A stretch of 64,000 bases of DNA from Mytilus galloprovincialis (taxonomy: Eukaryota > Mollusca > Bivalvia > Mytilida > Mytilidae): NCBI RefSeq assembly GCF_965363235.1, contig NC_134846.1:71212724-71276723 (forward strand), given 5' to 3'. Below the pieces are notes generated by a model. The model made no database searches, was not told where the DNA came from, and was given only the letters and a program-made list of their open reading frames with translations. Below, piece after piece: positions 1-12,459 of the stretch; position 1 is the stretch's first letter; each line of letters starts with the position of its first letter. The position numbers were made by a program, and so were the translations under genes.

Positions 1-339
1 TGCAATTGTGAAATTGTGAATTGTCCCCCCCCCCCCATTTTTTTTTTTAAAAACATTTGAAGAAATTCTCTTTTAAGTTTATGAAATCTTATTTTTCCCA
101 CAAAAACTCTTACCCTCAAAATATGGTCATAATCTCAATTCAAATTTCCAATGGAGTTTGCAATTAAAATACATCATAAAAGTCTTAAAATAGAAAATGA
201 CATACATAATCATGGCTAAAATTAATAAACCTTAATCAGCATTTTTAAAAGTAACTTCTTAAAATAAATTGACAGCTAATCACCTCAAGATAATACAACA
301 TTTCTTTATACATAATTTAAAAGCAGTGTAAGGAAGGTT

Positions 340-790
340 ATTCAAACACAACATTTTACATAAGTAATTGTCCATTTACCAGGAAACCCTTGTTATACCC
401 TTTTTTCCCCCTAATTCTTAAACAGGTTGAGCCATAACCCCCCAAAGCCAATCCTTACCATCTCTTTCTGATATGAAACTTGTGGTATAATTTCAGAGAG
501 ATCCATACAACGTTCCACAAGTTATTGTCTGGAAACTAGAATGCTTATTTGAGCCCCTTTTTGGCCCCTAATTCCTAAACTGTTTGGACTATAACTCCCA
601 AAATCAATCCCAACCTTCCTTTTGTGGTTATAAACCTTGTGTTTTAATGTCATAGATATCTATTTACTAATACTAAAGTTATTTCCAGAAACCAAATATC
701 TTTGGACAATGCTGACCACGACAACGCGGACGCAGACAAAGACGTGATACCAATATACGACCGCAAATTTTTTTGTGATCTTATCAAAAG
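340..790 (-). repeat. Hairpin/microsatellite element family F5, copy 1
   Basis: Read on the minus strand this begins with a GCGGTCGTATATTGGTAT motif, runs into a decayed GTC-type stretch near 702-745, and continues as about two degenerate units of roughly 160 bp (recurring 'cataac ccccaaa' and 'aaacttgtg' blocks near 430-480 and 590-640). The same motif order occurs in plus orientation at 51441-51880, which defines the family. The hairpin is degraded here. Edges are approximate. Confidence 0.55.
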
Positions 791-800
791 AACAGTCAAA

Positions 801-2137
801 TTTGGGGGATTGGGGGAGGGGGAAAAGGTAAGTATTAACTTAATGATAAATATATATATTCTAAATATAAATGACTTTTTTTACTTTCTGTACTCACCAA
901 AATGGAGCAACTATACCCTGAAATGTTAAAAATGTTGACTAAAACCATGTTAAACATAAGAGCTTTCAATATTTGTTTTTCCATTTTATTTTAAATTAAA
1001 AGTCTCTTCTTGTTTTTGAATAATTACAATTTGGGTAGAATATTTTAAGTTTTCTTTAAATATCAATCAGCAATTTGAATTCATATTCACAAAAATTATC
1101 GCTTGTGCCAAAATAATCACAAATTTAATGCCTACCCATGTTATTACTACAATAAAGTATAGCTTGCATCAATTATTTCCATTCTGATTAGGACAATTAC
1201 GGTAATTTCTATGTCCGATGTGTAAAAGTGTATAGCTTTTGTTTAGGCTCTTCCCTTTTATGTTTAAAAACAAGCATACGGCATGCAAGGTGGTTTTTTT
1301 TTAGAGGGAGGGGTTTTGAACAGCCAACATATATGGTGTGGTATCTAGGTTAAATATGTCAATTGCGAATTGTAACACATTGTAGTCAGTAAGAGTTTGA
1401 AAGTGTTTAAAGTTAATGAAATACATTAAATGCATGCCAATTTGATAAAATTCATTTTTCTGCAGTAGTCAATATACGCATGTGCAAACAAATTTTATTG
1501 GATTTCGAGCATGTGTTTGTTTACAAAGCAAAAGGCAAAAGAAGCAGGTCATATTAGATTTCCAGTCTATTTTTTAACATAATTGGGATTGTAGAATTGT
1601 GTTTCTGTTTCATTCTAATATTATCTTGTAGATACAGTACCATATGCATGTTGACAAGCAGTGTACTTGATATTTTCTTGCTAAGGAAGCATTTTACTTA
1701 AAGTCATCAAAAATGAGGAATATTACAGATTTCTGATTAAATTGTATCCTGGTTTTTAGACCTGAACTGATCTTGCAATTATTACCTCCTTGTGTTTTGC
1801 GACTACCTATGAGAACATATAGGAAGAAAGTCTTTATCATTATAAATGGAGTGGCCTTTTTTGTTTTTATCTCAATCTTTATTTTTCCCCTCAAGAAGGG
1901 CATACCACATCTTCTTAGGTACATTGACCATGAATTAAAAGTTTTTTAATTCCTGCTGTCAACCGAGATCAGCTACAGCAATTTTGGAAAAGTTTGCAGA
2001 GCCATACAAGAAATTGGTGAATGGCTGTTTAACTGACTTGGAGGATCCAGGCAAGTTGATTTACACAAAAACAAAAGTATCAGTATTTCAATTACAGCTG
2101 TTATAAGAAGTTAATCATTACAATACATATCTCTTAC
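801..2137. other. Non-coding stretch 3' of the ECI1-like exons; one exon-like segment
   Basis: AT-rich sequence in which I cannot find the missing C-terminal ECI1 exons, so they probably lie left of the window. An exon-like block sits on the plus strand near 1952-2052. One frame reads ATAILEKFAEPYKKLV; another reads RDQLQQFWKSLQ, which resembles the LHNFWRALQ stretch of the ECI1-like exon at 2694-2840. It ends at a possible GC-type donor (CCAG|gcaagt). I cannot assign it. It may be a decayed inverted copy of an ECI exon or an exon of an unrelated gene. Confidence 0.3.
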
Positions 2138-4133
2138 CAATAAAGTCTCATTAAGACCAATGGTGTAATTAGGAGCCATTATTCTGTAATCACATGATAT
2201 AGATATCAAGCATCCACCTGCTGGACTGTGTCCCTAAAAATGATCACATCACATATAATTCTAATGATGGAAATTCTTAATATTCATACGGATTTACAAA
2301 GAAGTTTCAAAGGAAGAGAGCAAAAATATGGAAAAAAGACAGAATCTTATTGTGCTGGGGAATATAAGTACCAGTTTATATCCATTTCTTTATAACACAT
2401 TCTAGTAACAATAATGTTTGAAAGATTACCAGATAAAATTAGTATATCAAACATCAATTCAATTATTCATCTGTGCATTTATTTGTGTAAGTTTTTTTTA
2501 GTACATGTAGTATTGTACTTTGTTTTGTAACCAAGTTCTTCATTACTGCATTATGAGTTAATAATAATCATTAATTTTTGTTCATTATGATTCATGTCAC
2601 TGGGTTCCTGTTTTATTTACGTTTACCCAATTTATACTTTAATTTACCAGCACAGTACATTCTTTTTTTTCTCCTTAATACACTATGTCTTACATTTATG
2701 GCTGCAATTGTTGCCAGTGGTGTCATATAAAGCTGTAGCCACATGTCTTGTAATGCCCTCCAGAAATTATGTAGTCTTTCCTCATTAGGTTGGTACATCT
2801 CCAATATATCAATGCCAGCAGAAAATATTTTTGGTACATCCTGTGCACAGACAAAAATGAAAACATATGATTTTCAATCTTATTTTGCATTCTTCTTTTT
2901 TTCTCTGTAACCTTCCATGTTTAATTTACCTCTTTAAACTATGGATACTTTCATTACTTGTAAACCAAAATGAAATTAAGATTACAAGTGTTAAGAATAT
3001 TGTTTACAAATCATAATGTTTAAGTGTACAAAAATAATGCCCAGAATGCTTTAGGTTTTCACACTGTCAACTATTACACTATAATCATAAACAACATATT
3101 TTAGTTCATTTTTCATAATCAAAAATGGTTCCAAAATCGGGAGATACCTTTTACTAAGAAAAAAAACCCAAGCTAAACTGATCAATCTTATCCCCATTTT
3201 TTTTTGTAAGATCATAGTCAACAGAATTGGTTGACATATACAACTATGTACACATACATATATTTCTCAGACATCACAACGTTTTAACCACTACCTTTTT
3301 TTCCAAATAAGGAATGAATGATTGCATAAGCAAACTTTGATTTTTTTTTATCTTTCTATACTGTATTGGGTTTTGATCCTTGATGAAGGTTGTACATGGC
3401 CCTTTTGTTGTATACATCGTCATCCTTTGGTCTCTGGTGGATACTCGTCTCATTTTCATTTCACAACTCCTTATTTTTATTTGGCAACATATATATACAT
3501 TTTGTATATCTAATTCTAACACTTTTGGTTTAATTTTCAGACTTATTCGTAAATCACATGATATAGATATCAAATAATCAAATCAGCAAAACGGGAAGAG
3601 AGAAGAATATGACATTTTAATCTTCTCTGGATTAGCAAATGCAAAATGAAATTATTTACTGCTGTTTCCACATATTAGTATTTTAGAAAGAATTTTAAAT
3701 ACATTACTCACAGAAGTTAATATCAAGCCTTTACATTTCTTGTTTTGTTCTAAGGTGACTATGGTATTTCTGATATCCTGAAGGAACTCAAGATTCAAAC
3801 TGTTCACTGGTTTTCTTTTCATCTTCATTAAAGCTATACCTTGAATAATTACACTGAAAATTTTACTTATTGACATTCTTATCATATACACACCTTTAAC
3901 AAATGTTTAAGGTGTTTTTAATTTTAGCACATGCTTTAGTTTATAACATACCAAACTCTTTATTGCAAAACATGAAATCCTGGCGGGTTCAAATGCAAAC
4001 ATAGTACATTGTATATATAAGTGACAAGAAATATAATAATGAATAATTATTCCATTAATGAATATCTCTTTAAAATGTGTGTGAGAGTTATTATAGATTC
4101 TACAGAAAATTAAATAACTGATTTTATGTTTAA

Positions 4134-4168
<35 letters not shown>

Positions 4169-4443
4169 GGAATTTCAGGGTATATCATTAATTGTGTTCT
4201 CCACAAAACTAAAACAACAAGATTAATTCACTGTAATTTACTTTGTACTGCAATACGATATTACTATTTTTACATTTTCATGCTACTGCATCATCACAAT
4301 TTACTCACAGTTTCCTAGTGCTATCCTTTATTAATTCATTCTAAAGAAAAGTTAATATTATAATTCATATACTTGTCTGTTCATCTACAGAAACATCTAT
4401 TGTTGAAGACATCATCCTTTGCCCATACATCCATGTTGTCTTC
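2138..4443 (-). CDS. ECI1: Enoyl-CoA delta-isomerase 1-like, mitochondrial (partial, four exons)
   Basis: Exons on the minus strand, in order: 4443-4373, 3839-3712, 2840-2694 and 2233-2138. All four have consensus GT/AG borders and the phases agree, giving about 147 codons. ECI1 belongs to the crotonase fold and shifts 3-cis or 3-trans double bonds to 2-trans enoyl-CoA, so that unsaturated fatty acids can enter mitochondrial beta-oxidation. Visible motifs: MKMKRKPVNSLNLEFL (core strand, like VNSLSLEFL of vertebrate ECI1), ILTSDVPKIFSAGIDI (first oxyanion-hole loop), NFWRALQDMWLQLY, INGHSPAGGCL (second oxyanion loop with GG), then CDYRIM and YTIGLNETLL, whose Glu falls where the family's active-site acid is expected. 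The first exon, KTTWMYGQRMMSS, looks like the end of a mitochondrial presequence. The true start exon and the C-terminal exons (GIVAPFW onward) were not found. Family assignment is confident; completeness is not. Confidence 0.87.
3549..3578 (-). pseudogene. Short decayed copy of an ECI1-like exon segment inside an intron
   Basis: About 22 bases (cacatgatatagatatcaa core, plus-strand reading) match the stretch of exon 2138-2233 that encodes ISISCDYRIM. The copy reads ISISCDLRI and lies in the intron between exons 3712-3839 and 2694-2840. No intact splice sites frame it. It is either a remnant of an exon duplication or a chance short match; the identity over about 20 bp favours duplication. Confidence 0.4.
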
Positions 4444-4559
4444 CTGGGTATGAATCTTCTCAATATTGATGAGGCTGAATTGTAATCAAATTGCAGGTTT
4501 ATCAATATATGATAATCAAAATGAGAAAAAAAGCAAAAACATGGAGAGAGCAGACTTTT

Positions 4560-6331
4560 AACTAAAGGCTCTAAAGAGCCTGTGTCCGCTCACCTTGGTA
4601 TATGTGAATATTAAACAAAAGAAGCAGATAGATTCATGACAAAATTGTGTTTTGGTGATGGTGATGTGTTTGTACATCTTACTTTACTGAACATTCTTGC
4701 TGCTTACAATTATCTCTATCTATAATGAACTTGGCCCAGTAGTTTCAGTGGAAAATGTTAGTAAAAATTTACAAATTTTATGAAAATTGTTAAAAATTGA
4801 CTATAAAGGACAATAACTCCTTAGGGGGTCAATTGACCATTTCAGTCATGTTGACTTATTTGTAAATCTTACTTTTCTGAACATTATTGCTGTTTACAGG
4901 TTATCTCTATCTATAATAGTATTCAAGATAATAACCAAAAACAGCAAAATTTCCTTAAACTTACCAATTTAGGGGCAGCAACCCAACAACGGGTTGTCCA
5001 ATTCATCTGAAAATTTAAGGGCAGATAAATCTTGACCTGATAAACAATTTTATCCATGTCAGATTTGCTCTAAATGCTTTGGTTTTTTAGTTATAAGCCA
5101 AAAACTGCATTTTACCCCTATGTTCTATTTTTAGCCATGGCAGCCATCTTGGTTGGATGGCCAGGTCACCCGACACTTTTTTTAAACTAAATACCCCAAA
5201 AATAATTGTGGCCAAGTTTGGATAAATTTAACCCAGTAGTTTCAGAGGAGAAGATTTTTTGTAAAAGATTACTAGATTTACGAAAAATGGTTAAAAATTG
5301 ACTATAAAGGGCAATAACTCCTAAAGGGGTCAACTGACCATTTCAGTCATGTTAACTTATTTGTAAATCTTACTTTGCTGAACATTATTGCTGTTTACAG
5401 TTTATCTCTATCTATAATAATATTCAAGATAATAACCCAAAACAGTAAAATTTCCATAAAATTACCAATTCAGGGGCAGCAACCCAACAACGGGTTGTCC
5501 GATATATCTGAAAATTTAAGGGCAAATAGATGTTGACCTGATGAACAATTTTACTCATGTTAGATTTGCTCTAAATGCTTTGGTTTTTGAGTTATAAGCC
5601 AAAAACTGCATTTTATCCCTATGTTCTATTTTTAGCCATGGCGGCCATCTTGGTTGGTTGACCGGGTCACCGGACACATTTTTTAAACTAAATACCCCAA
5701 TGATGATTGTGGCCAAGTTTGGATTAATTTGGCCCAGTAGTTTCAGAGGAGAAGATTTTTGTAAAAGATTACTAAGATTTACGAAAAATGGTTAAAAATT
5801 GACTATAAAGGGCAATAACTCCTAAAGGGGTCAACTGACCATTTCTGTCATGTTGACTTATTTGTAAATCTTACTTTGCTGAACATTATTGCTGTTTACA
5901 GTTTATCTCTATCTATTTTGATATTCAAGATAATAAACCAAAACAGTAAAATTTCCTTAAAATTACCAATTCAGGGGCAGCAACCCAACAACGGGTTGTC
6001 CGATTCATCTGAAAATTTCAGGGCAGATAGATGTTGACCTGATGAACAATTTTACTCGGGCAGATTTGCTCTAAATGCTTTGGTTTTTGAGTTATAAGCC
6101 AAAAACTGCATTTTACCCCTATGTTCTATTTTTAGCCATGGTGGCCATCTTGGTTGGTTGGCTGGGTCACCGAACACATTTTTTAAACTAGATACCCCAA
6201 TGATGATTGTGACCAAGTTTGGTTAAATTTGACCCAGTAGTTTCAGAGGAGAAGATTTTTGTAAAAGTTAACGACGACGGACGCCAAGTGATGAGAAAAG
6301 CTCACTTGGCCCTTCGGGCCAGGTGAGCTAA
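4560..6331 (-). repeat. Hairpin element family F1, copy 1 (minus orientation, about 3 units)
   Basis: The 5' end (right side, about 6300-6331) is the GCTCACCTGGCCCGAAGGGCC hairpin with its AGTGAGC closing arm. A short GTC-type microsatellite follows, then about three head-to-tail units of about 500 bp sharing 'actactgggccaa', 'ataactcaaaaaccaaagc', 'gttgttgggttgctgcccc' and 'gttgacccctttaggagtta'. The 3' end (left side, about 4560-4600) is GGTGAGC followed by the AGGCTCTTTAGAGCCT hairpin. It lies immediately upstream of the first ECI1-like exon found. Confidence 0.85.
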
Positions 6332-7084
6332 AAAGGGGAACTACAACCACTTCATTTGAACTATGGTTGATAGTGTCATTGGGAATCATATAACATGTCA
6401 TTATTTTTATAATGAAATCTTGCACTGTCATAAGTTGCCAAATAAACTTGATGTAAAAAAAAAAATCTCCATTGACAATGATTGACCATATAAGTTAATT
6501 TAGCGATCAAAATTCCATGTCAGAATCAGTGTGTTTTGGTGATCCAGTAGGTTCAGAGTACATTTTTTTTGCATGCTAAATGCTTAGAAATTTCCCTTTG
6601 AATGTTTTTACAGACAGTTTAATTCTTTGATGGCTTCCTTGTTGTACAAGTTTTGGACTCAAAAATCAGCTGTACAACAAATTATTCACAATCTGGGCAT
6701 TACGTACTAAGCCTTGCACTTACAGATCAGATTGTTGCATCTCTAATAATTCATGTTGGACAATAGTGTATCATACTCAATTTATGTAATGAATTGCATG
6801 TGGCATATCAACTTTAATAGGGTCCTAATTAAACCTATTTACACTTTTGGTATTTAGCTGTATTTTGCCTCCGAATGACCTTATATCACCTCCGAATAAC
6901 CTTTTGACGTCAAGCAACAATAAGTTTTTAGTTGTGATGTCAAATGTTTTAAATTAATCATTATTATGATTTTAAGTTTACAGGAACCTTTTTGAATTAT
7001 GATGTTAAGTTTACAGGAACCTATGTGATTTTATGTAATGGTGGACAAATTTGCATACAAGTGTAAATACTTCTAAAAATTTAC
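6332..7084. other. Non-coding interval
   Basis: AT-rich sequence with no supported exon. A short direct repeat ('aagtttacaggaacct') occurs twice near 6973-7022. Nothing else can be assigned. Confidence 0.5.
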
Positions 7085-7616
7085 TTAGGTTTACTTAGGT
7101 TCTTTTACTGATACAGGAACTAAAGTTCCTCTTCATCAGTCTCTATATATAAATCTTCTCCACTTCCGGTGATTGTTAATTTAAAGTCTTTGTGTACATC
7201 ATTGTTTGGTTCATCCAGTATTTGTCTAGTCTATTCTTAAATGTATTAGTGGTTGGTGATATCACTATAATTTCGGGTAGTGTATTCCATGTTCTCACCA
7301 CTCGTAGAGCAAAGGCATTTCTCCTTAATTCTGATCTGGCTCTCTGTGGAAATATTTTCAGACTGTTGCCCTGTACCCCTGTTCTTGTAGTCATATCCTT
7401 CAATAATTTATATTTTCCGTTCAGTATTTTGTATAATTCAATCATGTCAACTCGGACCCATCTAAAATTTAGGGATGCTCGTTTAAATTTTCGCAGTCTT
7501 TCTGAGTATGTTAAATTCTTTAATCCTGGTAGTTGTTTAGTTTCCCGGCGCTGCACATTCTCAATACACCTTATCACTAATCCCGGCTGACCCGGCCGCT
7601 TGAGATTTTGACGCAT
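7085..7616 (-). mobile_element. 5'-truncated LINE (non-LTR retrotransposon) 3' fragment
   Basis: A 146-codon minus-strand frame (7616-7176) reads GLVIRCIENVQRRETKQLPG..., YSERLRKFKRASLNFRWVRVD, DMIELYKILNGKY, RNAFALRVVRTWNTLPE and TFKNRLDKYW. This series is typical of the extreme C-terminus of reverse-transcriptase ORFs in many animal non-LTR elements (the 'R..DMIE.YK...G', 'VV..WN.LP' and 'FK..LD' blocks). No polymerase or endonuclease domain remains. The short tail side carries a TTTACTTAGG tandem near 7085-7100. The frame is open, but it is a relic fragment rather than a host gene. Clade not determined. Confidence 0.7.
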
Positions 7617-7730
7617 ACAACAATCACTTTTCCATTGTGGCGTCAGATATTTTGTTTTAAGGCGTCAATTTTTTTTATGGGAACCTGTGTGATATCCAGT
7701 AATGGCGGACAAATAGCGATAAGGTGTATC
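7617..7730. repeat. Dispersed repeat shared with 53030-53100
   Basis: The block 'caacaatcacttttccattg' plus 'cagatatt', and then 'ggacaaatag.gataaggtgta', occurs here and again at about 53035-53092. In the second copy the two parts are adjacent; here they are separated by about 40 bases. It abuts the LINE fragment on its left. Confidence 0.5.
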
Positions 7731-8701
7731 ATGTCAATATATTTTATTTTATATGGATGCTATACTGGGCTTGCAAACTCTATATAAATGTGTTCTTACG
7801 AGTGTCTTGTATAGTGGTACAAAGGTATCTGTATTTAGATATTGAAAAGTCCTTCTCAGTAGTACAAACATGGAATTTGCTATTAACTTTCACATGTTTT
7901 TCGAAATTTAATTCAGTAAATAATTACTCCAAATGTCTTTTTCTTCATATTGGAAGAGTATAAATTATATTATCATATTGATATTAATATTTTAATATTT
8001 AAGAATGCACAACTAAAGTTTTAGTAATTTCAACAAATAGTTCTGACTCACTTACTATATAATTAGTGGTAGGGATGAGCCGCTGGAATAGGTCACTTTT
8101 TCATGCTCTATGATATATGAAAAGGGTGAGAAATTCAGATTAAATATATCAATAGGTTGATATTATCACTTGCTAGATTATATCATAAGTATCTGAAACT
8201 AATCAGATGTCCGTATTTATTTTTGATGTGCTTAAACCACAGTCGTAAATGCATCAGTTATGTGTCAAACCAATTAAACTGTATTTATTCTGATGTGGTA
8301 TTTCAACTGATGCCAGTGATAGATGCAATAAATCCGACCAAATTGACATTTGCACCTAATTAACATTCAAGGGTTTGTATACATAAAACAATCATGATAA
8401 CAACTATTTAAAGAAATTCCATTATGACAGCGTGCTTTAAGAGCGAACGGCAATGAAACTTTTTATCAATTTTTAATTAATATTCAAACATGTTAAAATC
8501 AGTGAAAGTTTTACTCTCTGGGGTGATATTACATTTATCTGACCATAGATGTAATACCATCTATGATCTGACTAAACATCTTTTATATGTACTGTACTTC
8601 ATAATGAAAGATATAAAAGGGGCAATAAGAAGAAGGTGTTTAAGATGTGACGAATTTATTGGAAAAGAAGTTGATATTATTGCGACTACTCTGCTTCTTA
8701 A

Positions 8702-9001
8702 CCCTTTCCTCCATGGATTTTTTTTTTTAATATACTTGATTCGCATAGGATTTTTTTCAGTTAAAAAAAATCATCAGTTTTAAAGTGTTAATGCATTAAT
8801 GTGAAAACCAATATTTCATCAATGAAATTCATGTCAGATAATTCTCATGAATATCCTTTTCATATTGGATACAACTTTTTTAAAGTCTGATGCAGACATT
8901 TTGTAGTCAAAGCATTTCAACTGAGGAACTACACAGGCGTCAAAAGGGTCATTATGGAGTAAAGGGGGTGGCGTCAAAAGGCGTCATTATGGAGGAAAGG
9001 G
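8702..9001. mobile_element. piggyBac-type MITE with TTAA target duplications
   Basis: This 300-bp non-autonomous element has perfect 13-bp terminal inverted repeats, CCCTTTCCTCCAT at the left and ATGGAGGAAAGGG at the right, each flanked directly by TTAA (8698-8701 and 9002-9005). CCCTTT-type ends plus TTAA duplication are the piggyBac hallmarks. Near the right end the motif 'tcattatggagtaaaggg' is repeated as an imperfect subterminal copy. No coding capacity. Confidence 0.85.
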
Positions 9002-9026
9002 TTAACTAGAACGTGATGATGAGCAG

Positions 9027-10258
9027 CAGTGGCGGATCCAGAAAAAAATTTGGGGGTGGTCCCAAATGAATATTGAATGGTATGAAAAAGGTTAAAAAAT
9101 ACCTTCGACATTATGGAAGATCATGAATTTGGACAACACCATGCAATGCACATATTCCTAGGTAAAAGAATTTAAAGACATGTAAAACTGATTTTTATTT
9201 AAGACTCTATACAATATCTTGCAATCTAAAATAGCACAACATACAACTGTCATCTGAATTAGGCAAGCTGTAAAAAAAGTTGAACTAAAATGTTAAAATA
9301 GTTCTATGTAAAATTGTTCAAAATTTACTAGTTTAACAAAGAGTCGTTTATCAGGTCATTCAACATCATATGTCGCGGGTGTTTCCTTGCAAAGTTATCT
9401 ATAATTTGTTTTATGTTTAGCTCCAAACTGTAGTGTACATGCATCCACGCAAGTCCGTTTAAACGCGATTGTCCCATAGTTGTTCTCAGGTAGGTTTTTA
9501 AAAGTGATAACTCACTGTAGGATCTCTCACATTCGCAACTCGTCACCCCCATGGTAGCTATGATTTTAAAGATAACAGAATTATTTGGAAAGTCTGTTTT
9601 GCCACATACTTCCAGAGCACCGGCTACAGTTTCTGGTTTTAAAAGCATTGACTCGCAAGTCTTTTGCCACAAACGCAGTTCTGACGGCATTGTAAATGGA
9701 CTCGGCTAATCAGTATGGTAAAAGTCTACAAAATGTTTAATTTCATCAAATGTTGCGCTTTGTACAAATGCCAGTACCAACTTCAGTGCTTGAATTGCTG
9801 TTGATGTAAGGCGTGAAAATCTTGCTTCCATGCCATTCAATACATCGTCAAGATATGGGATACCGACAACACGTCTGTAGTAAATTTCTTGTGTGTCTGC
9901 AGGACAGTTTTCCCGTTGAGTTTGTCGACCGCATCGTCTAGGTATTGAGGGCTCTACAGCGACGGTCTTTGCAAGTTCTTCAGTCTCTGCAAACCAAGTC
10001 AACTTCTTCATATTGACGAGCTGTTTTGACAACTTAATTACATGTATACAGGTGAAACGCATTGATCCGTATTCTATCATTGTGACACCTCCAGGTATCC
10101 AGGTTATCCATAACTAATTAGTGCGATGAAAGGATTAATCTTAAGTGTTAATTTGTTAATTAGCTAGTTATTGAAAAAATAGACACTTTTAAAAAAATGA
10201 AGTTCGTCATGGGGGTGGTCCGGTGCACCGTGGGACCACCCCCTGGATCCGCCCATTG
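9027..10258 (-). mobile_element. Decayed hAT-superfamily transposon with 5-bp target duplication
   Basis: The ends are CAGTGGCGGATCCAG (left) and, in reverse complement, CAATGGGCGGATCCAG (right), with GGGGGTGGTCC just inside both. AGCAG lies directly outside each end (9022-9026 and 10259-10263), a 5-bp target-site duplication. Inside is a decayed transposase C-terminal reading frame on the minus strand. At 1232 bp it is far shorter than an autonomous element, so it is an internally deleted copy. The closely related short element at 14125-14284 has the same terminal motif. Confidence 0.8.
9328..10080 (-). pseudogene. hAT transposase C-terminal pseudogene (THAP12/ZMYM1-like type)
   Basis: Two stretches, 10080-9706 and 9690-9328, are in the same frame and are separated by one in-frame TAG just after FVDFYHTD. 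The first contains SIPRRCGRQTQRENC and YLDDVLNGMEARFSRL. The second contains TTSCECERSYSELSLLKTYLR-type residues (seen as GVTSCECERSYSELSLLK) followed by RLNGLAWMHVH, the C-terminal hAT dimerisation region. Such proteins are usually annotated as '52 kDa repressor of the inhibitor of the protein kinase-like' or zinc finger MYM-like. About 250 codons remain of an expected 600 or more; the DNA-binding N-terminus and most of the catalytic core are missing. Confidence 0.75.
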
Positions 10259-12459
10259 AGCAGGAAAACAAATCTTTACTAATGTACCAGAAGATGAAAA
10301 ATATTCAAATATATCTATAGGTCTGTTTTTTGTTAATTGATATATGACAAGGTATATATTTTTGATAAACAAAATATATGAAAAGGGTGGGGTACTTGAT
10401 GTCTCAGCTTCTCACCCCTACCAAAAAAGTTTGAAGTCCCCCCCCCCCCGCGGGTTGTTGAAGTCTAATAGCAGTCATTGATTGATTAATTGAAGTACAA
10501 TCTTTGAACTTACCCATTATTTTTATGTCTGGTACCTCTAACAAAGGTTTCAGTAGAAGTGTGTGATAATATATTTCTCGGTATGGGAATTGTACTAAGT
10601 TTCCGGATAATTGCAAATTAGATGCCAAATGAATCATAATGGGCCATTATTCCTTGTGAATTATTTATTATGTCCCATTATGGATAGTAAAATTGGGGTT
10701 TTTTCTCTGAGTGGTTTAAATCACTCAAAACTAGGTGAGATATGCACAGAAGTGATAGATATGTATTATCAATATAGAAAATTAGAATATTTTAATAAAA
10801 AAAAAAAAAAAAAAAATATCTGCATCTTTTACCCAAGCGCCTGTGCTTTACGTCCGGTTATACATGAAAAACAAAATACCTCAGTTGGTGTATGGGTAAC
10901 TCGAATTAGTCGGGTTAGTGTATGGGGTACATACAAACTACAGAAACTGGGTCAAATCGTGTAGAAGCGTGACGTCAATACACTAGTGGACACACTGTAA
11001 CGTTATTTTATGCATAAAACGCAGAGAAACAAGGGCTACAGAAGGATATATATATGGACACAGTGTTAAATTTAATTAAAGTTAAAGAAACAATAGCACA
11101 GAGTATTTAAACACCGGAGTCTTGACACTTCCGATAGCAACTAATCTAGCCATATGTAAACATGTCTCTGGTACTGATAACATTATATGTTAGAAAAAAA
11201 AAGAGTGCATTGTATATTTTTTGCTGAACAAGTTCTATCTGAATTTCTATTTCATTAAAAGTTATATGCAAATCAAAATTCATAACATTTTCCGGCAACA
11301 CATACTGATTTTTTTCAAGTTTTATATACATGTTTTCATGTAAAGTCTAAAATAAAATTATTCACCTTCCATTCGTACTATAATATTTCCCTCTGGGAAT
11401 CATATCAAGATATTACTGGCCTTCCAAACGTTACCAAGGAGTATACAAATCTATGCCGTTACCGGCAAATCTCTGAGCCAAATCTTTATCAATTCTTCCT
11501 GGGATTCCTTTAAATAGTGTAACATCATGGAAATACCACAGGTGTAATATACCATATATATACAGAAACTTAGACTATGACCTTTCGTATCGCCATGCTT
11601 CTCTATTGGATAGCTTACCACTGTCATACAAGTTAGAGGTTTAGCTAGAGGTTTAGCTAGTTACCAGGTTTAATCCATCTCTTTCTACATACGAAAATGC
11701 CTGTACCAAGTCAGGAAAATGACAGCTGCTATCCATTCGTTTGAAGTGTTTGGGCTCTTGGTTTTGACATTTGATTGGGGACTTTCCGTTTCATGTGAAT
11801 TTTCCTCAGATTTCGGTATTTTTGTGATTTTACTATTAACTTTATGAACTTAAGAACTGATAAGACAAAGTTGACTATGATTGTTAAAATGAAATTTACG
11901 TATATCATCGCGGTGCAGGGCGTAAAATGTTGATTTTGACGTTTTTCACTACCGAAAAGGAAACAAGTTCATTCTTAGACGAAAAACGAAGTCGGTGGCC
12001 TTTTCTTTTTTGGCACCAATTAAACGGAAATTTATGTATCAACAGCATATAGTAGTTTTTTAAGAAAAATCTATGGAGAAGAATCAGAGGTTTGATAATT
12101 TTAAGACAAATTTTAGACGTTTTTCACCGATTTTATGTTTTTTTCTATACAAATGTTTACCATTTAAAAAAAAATCAATCAGTATATTTTAAACGATAAA
12201 TCAGATAAATGCAATATTTTTTCGATTTCAGTTTCAGCTTAGTTCAACGAGACAAGCTAGGCTATATGCAAAATTTTAGCACAATCTGCAACATAGCCCA
12301 TCTACCTGTTTACTGTTCCTTTACCGTAAGACACCAATGAACGGGTTTAACTGTCAAATACCAATGTTTTCAGAATGAAGCACTGAAATATCTGTTATTA
12401 GACCACGTTACTAAAGAGATTTAAATATACTTTGCATCAATTCCTCTATTTTTAATCTT

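Larger units (their letters stand above)
8067..10423. mobile_element. Possible DNA transposon enclosing two nested elements
   Basis: The left end TGGTAGGGATGAGCCGCTG (8067 on) and the right end, ending 10423 and read in reverse complement as TGGTAGGGGTGAGAAGCTG, match at 16 of 19 positions. Both ends also contain 'atatatgaaaagggtg' close inside. I see no convincing target-site duplication. Between them lie a piggyBac-type MITE (8702-9001) and a hAT element (9027-10258), which would then be later insertions. No transposase belonging to the outer element is recognised; the open frame at 8490-8783 runs into the inner MITE and is not credible. Confidence 0.4.

Noticed and set aside
702..929. 75-codon plus-strand frame starting MDNADHDNADADKD
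   Set aside because: The start is the reverse of an F5 microsatellite, a by-product of GAC repeats.
3712..3853. Alternative ECI1 exon start at 3853 (acceptor TTTTCAG)
   Set aside because: It gives a phase that does not fit the exon at 4373-4443. The acceptor at 3840-3841 yields DEQTSIALMKMKRKPVNSL, which fits the family.
8490..8783. 97-codon plus-strand frame
   Set aside because: Its last third lies inside the piggyBac-type MITE and it has no recognisable domain.
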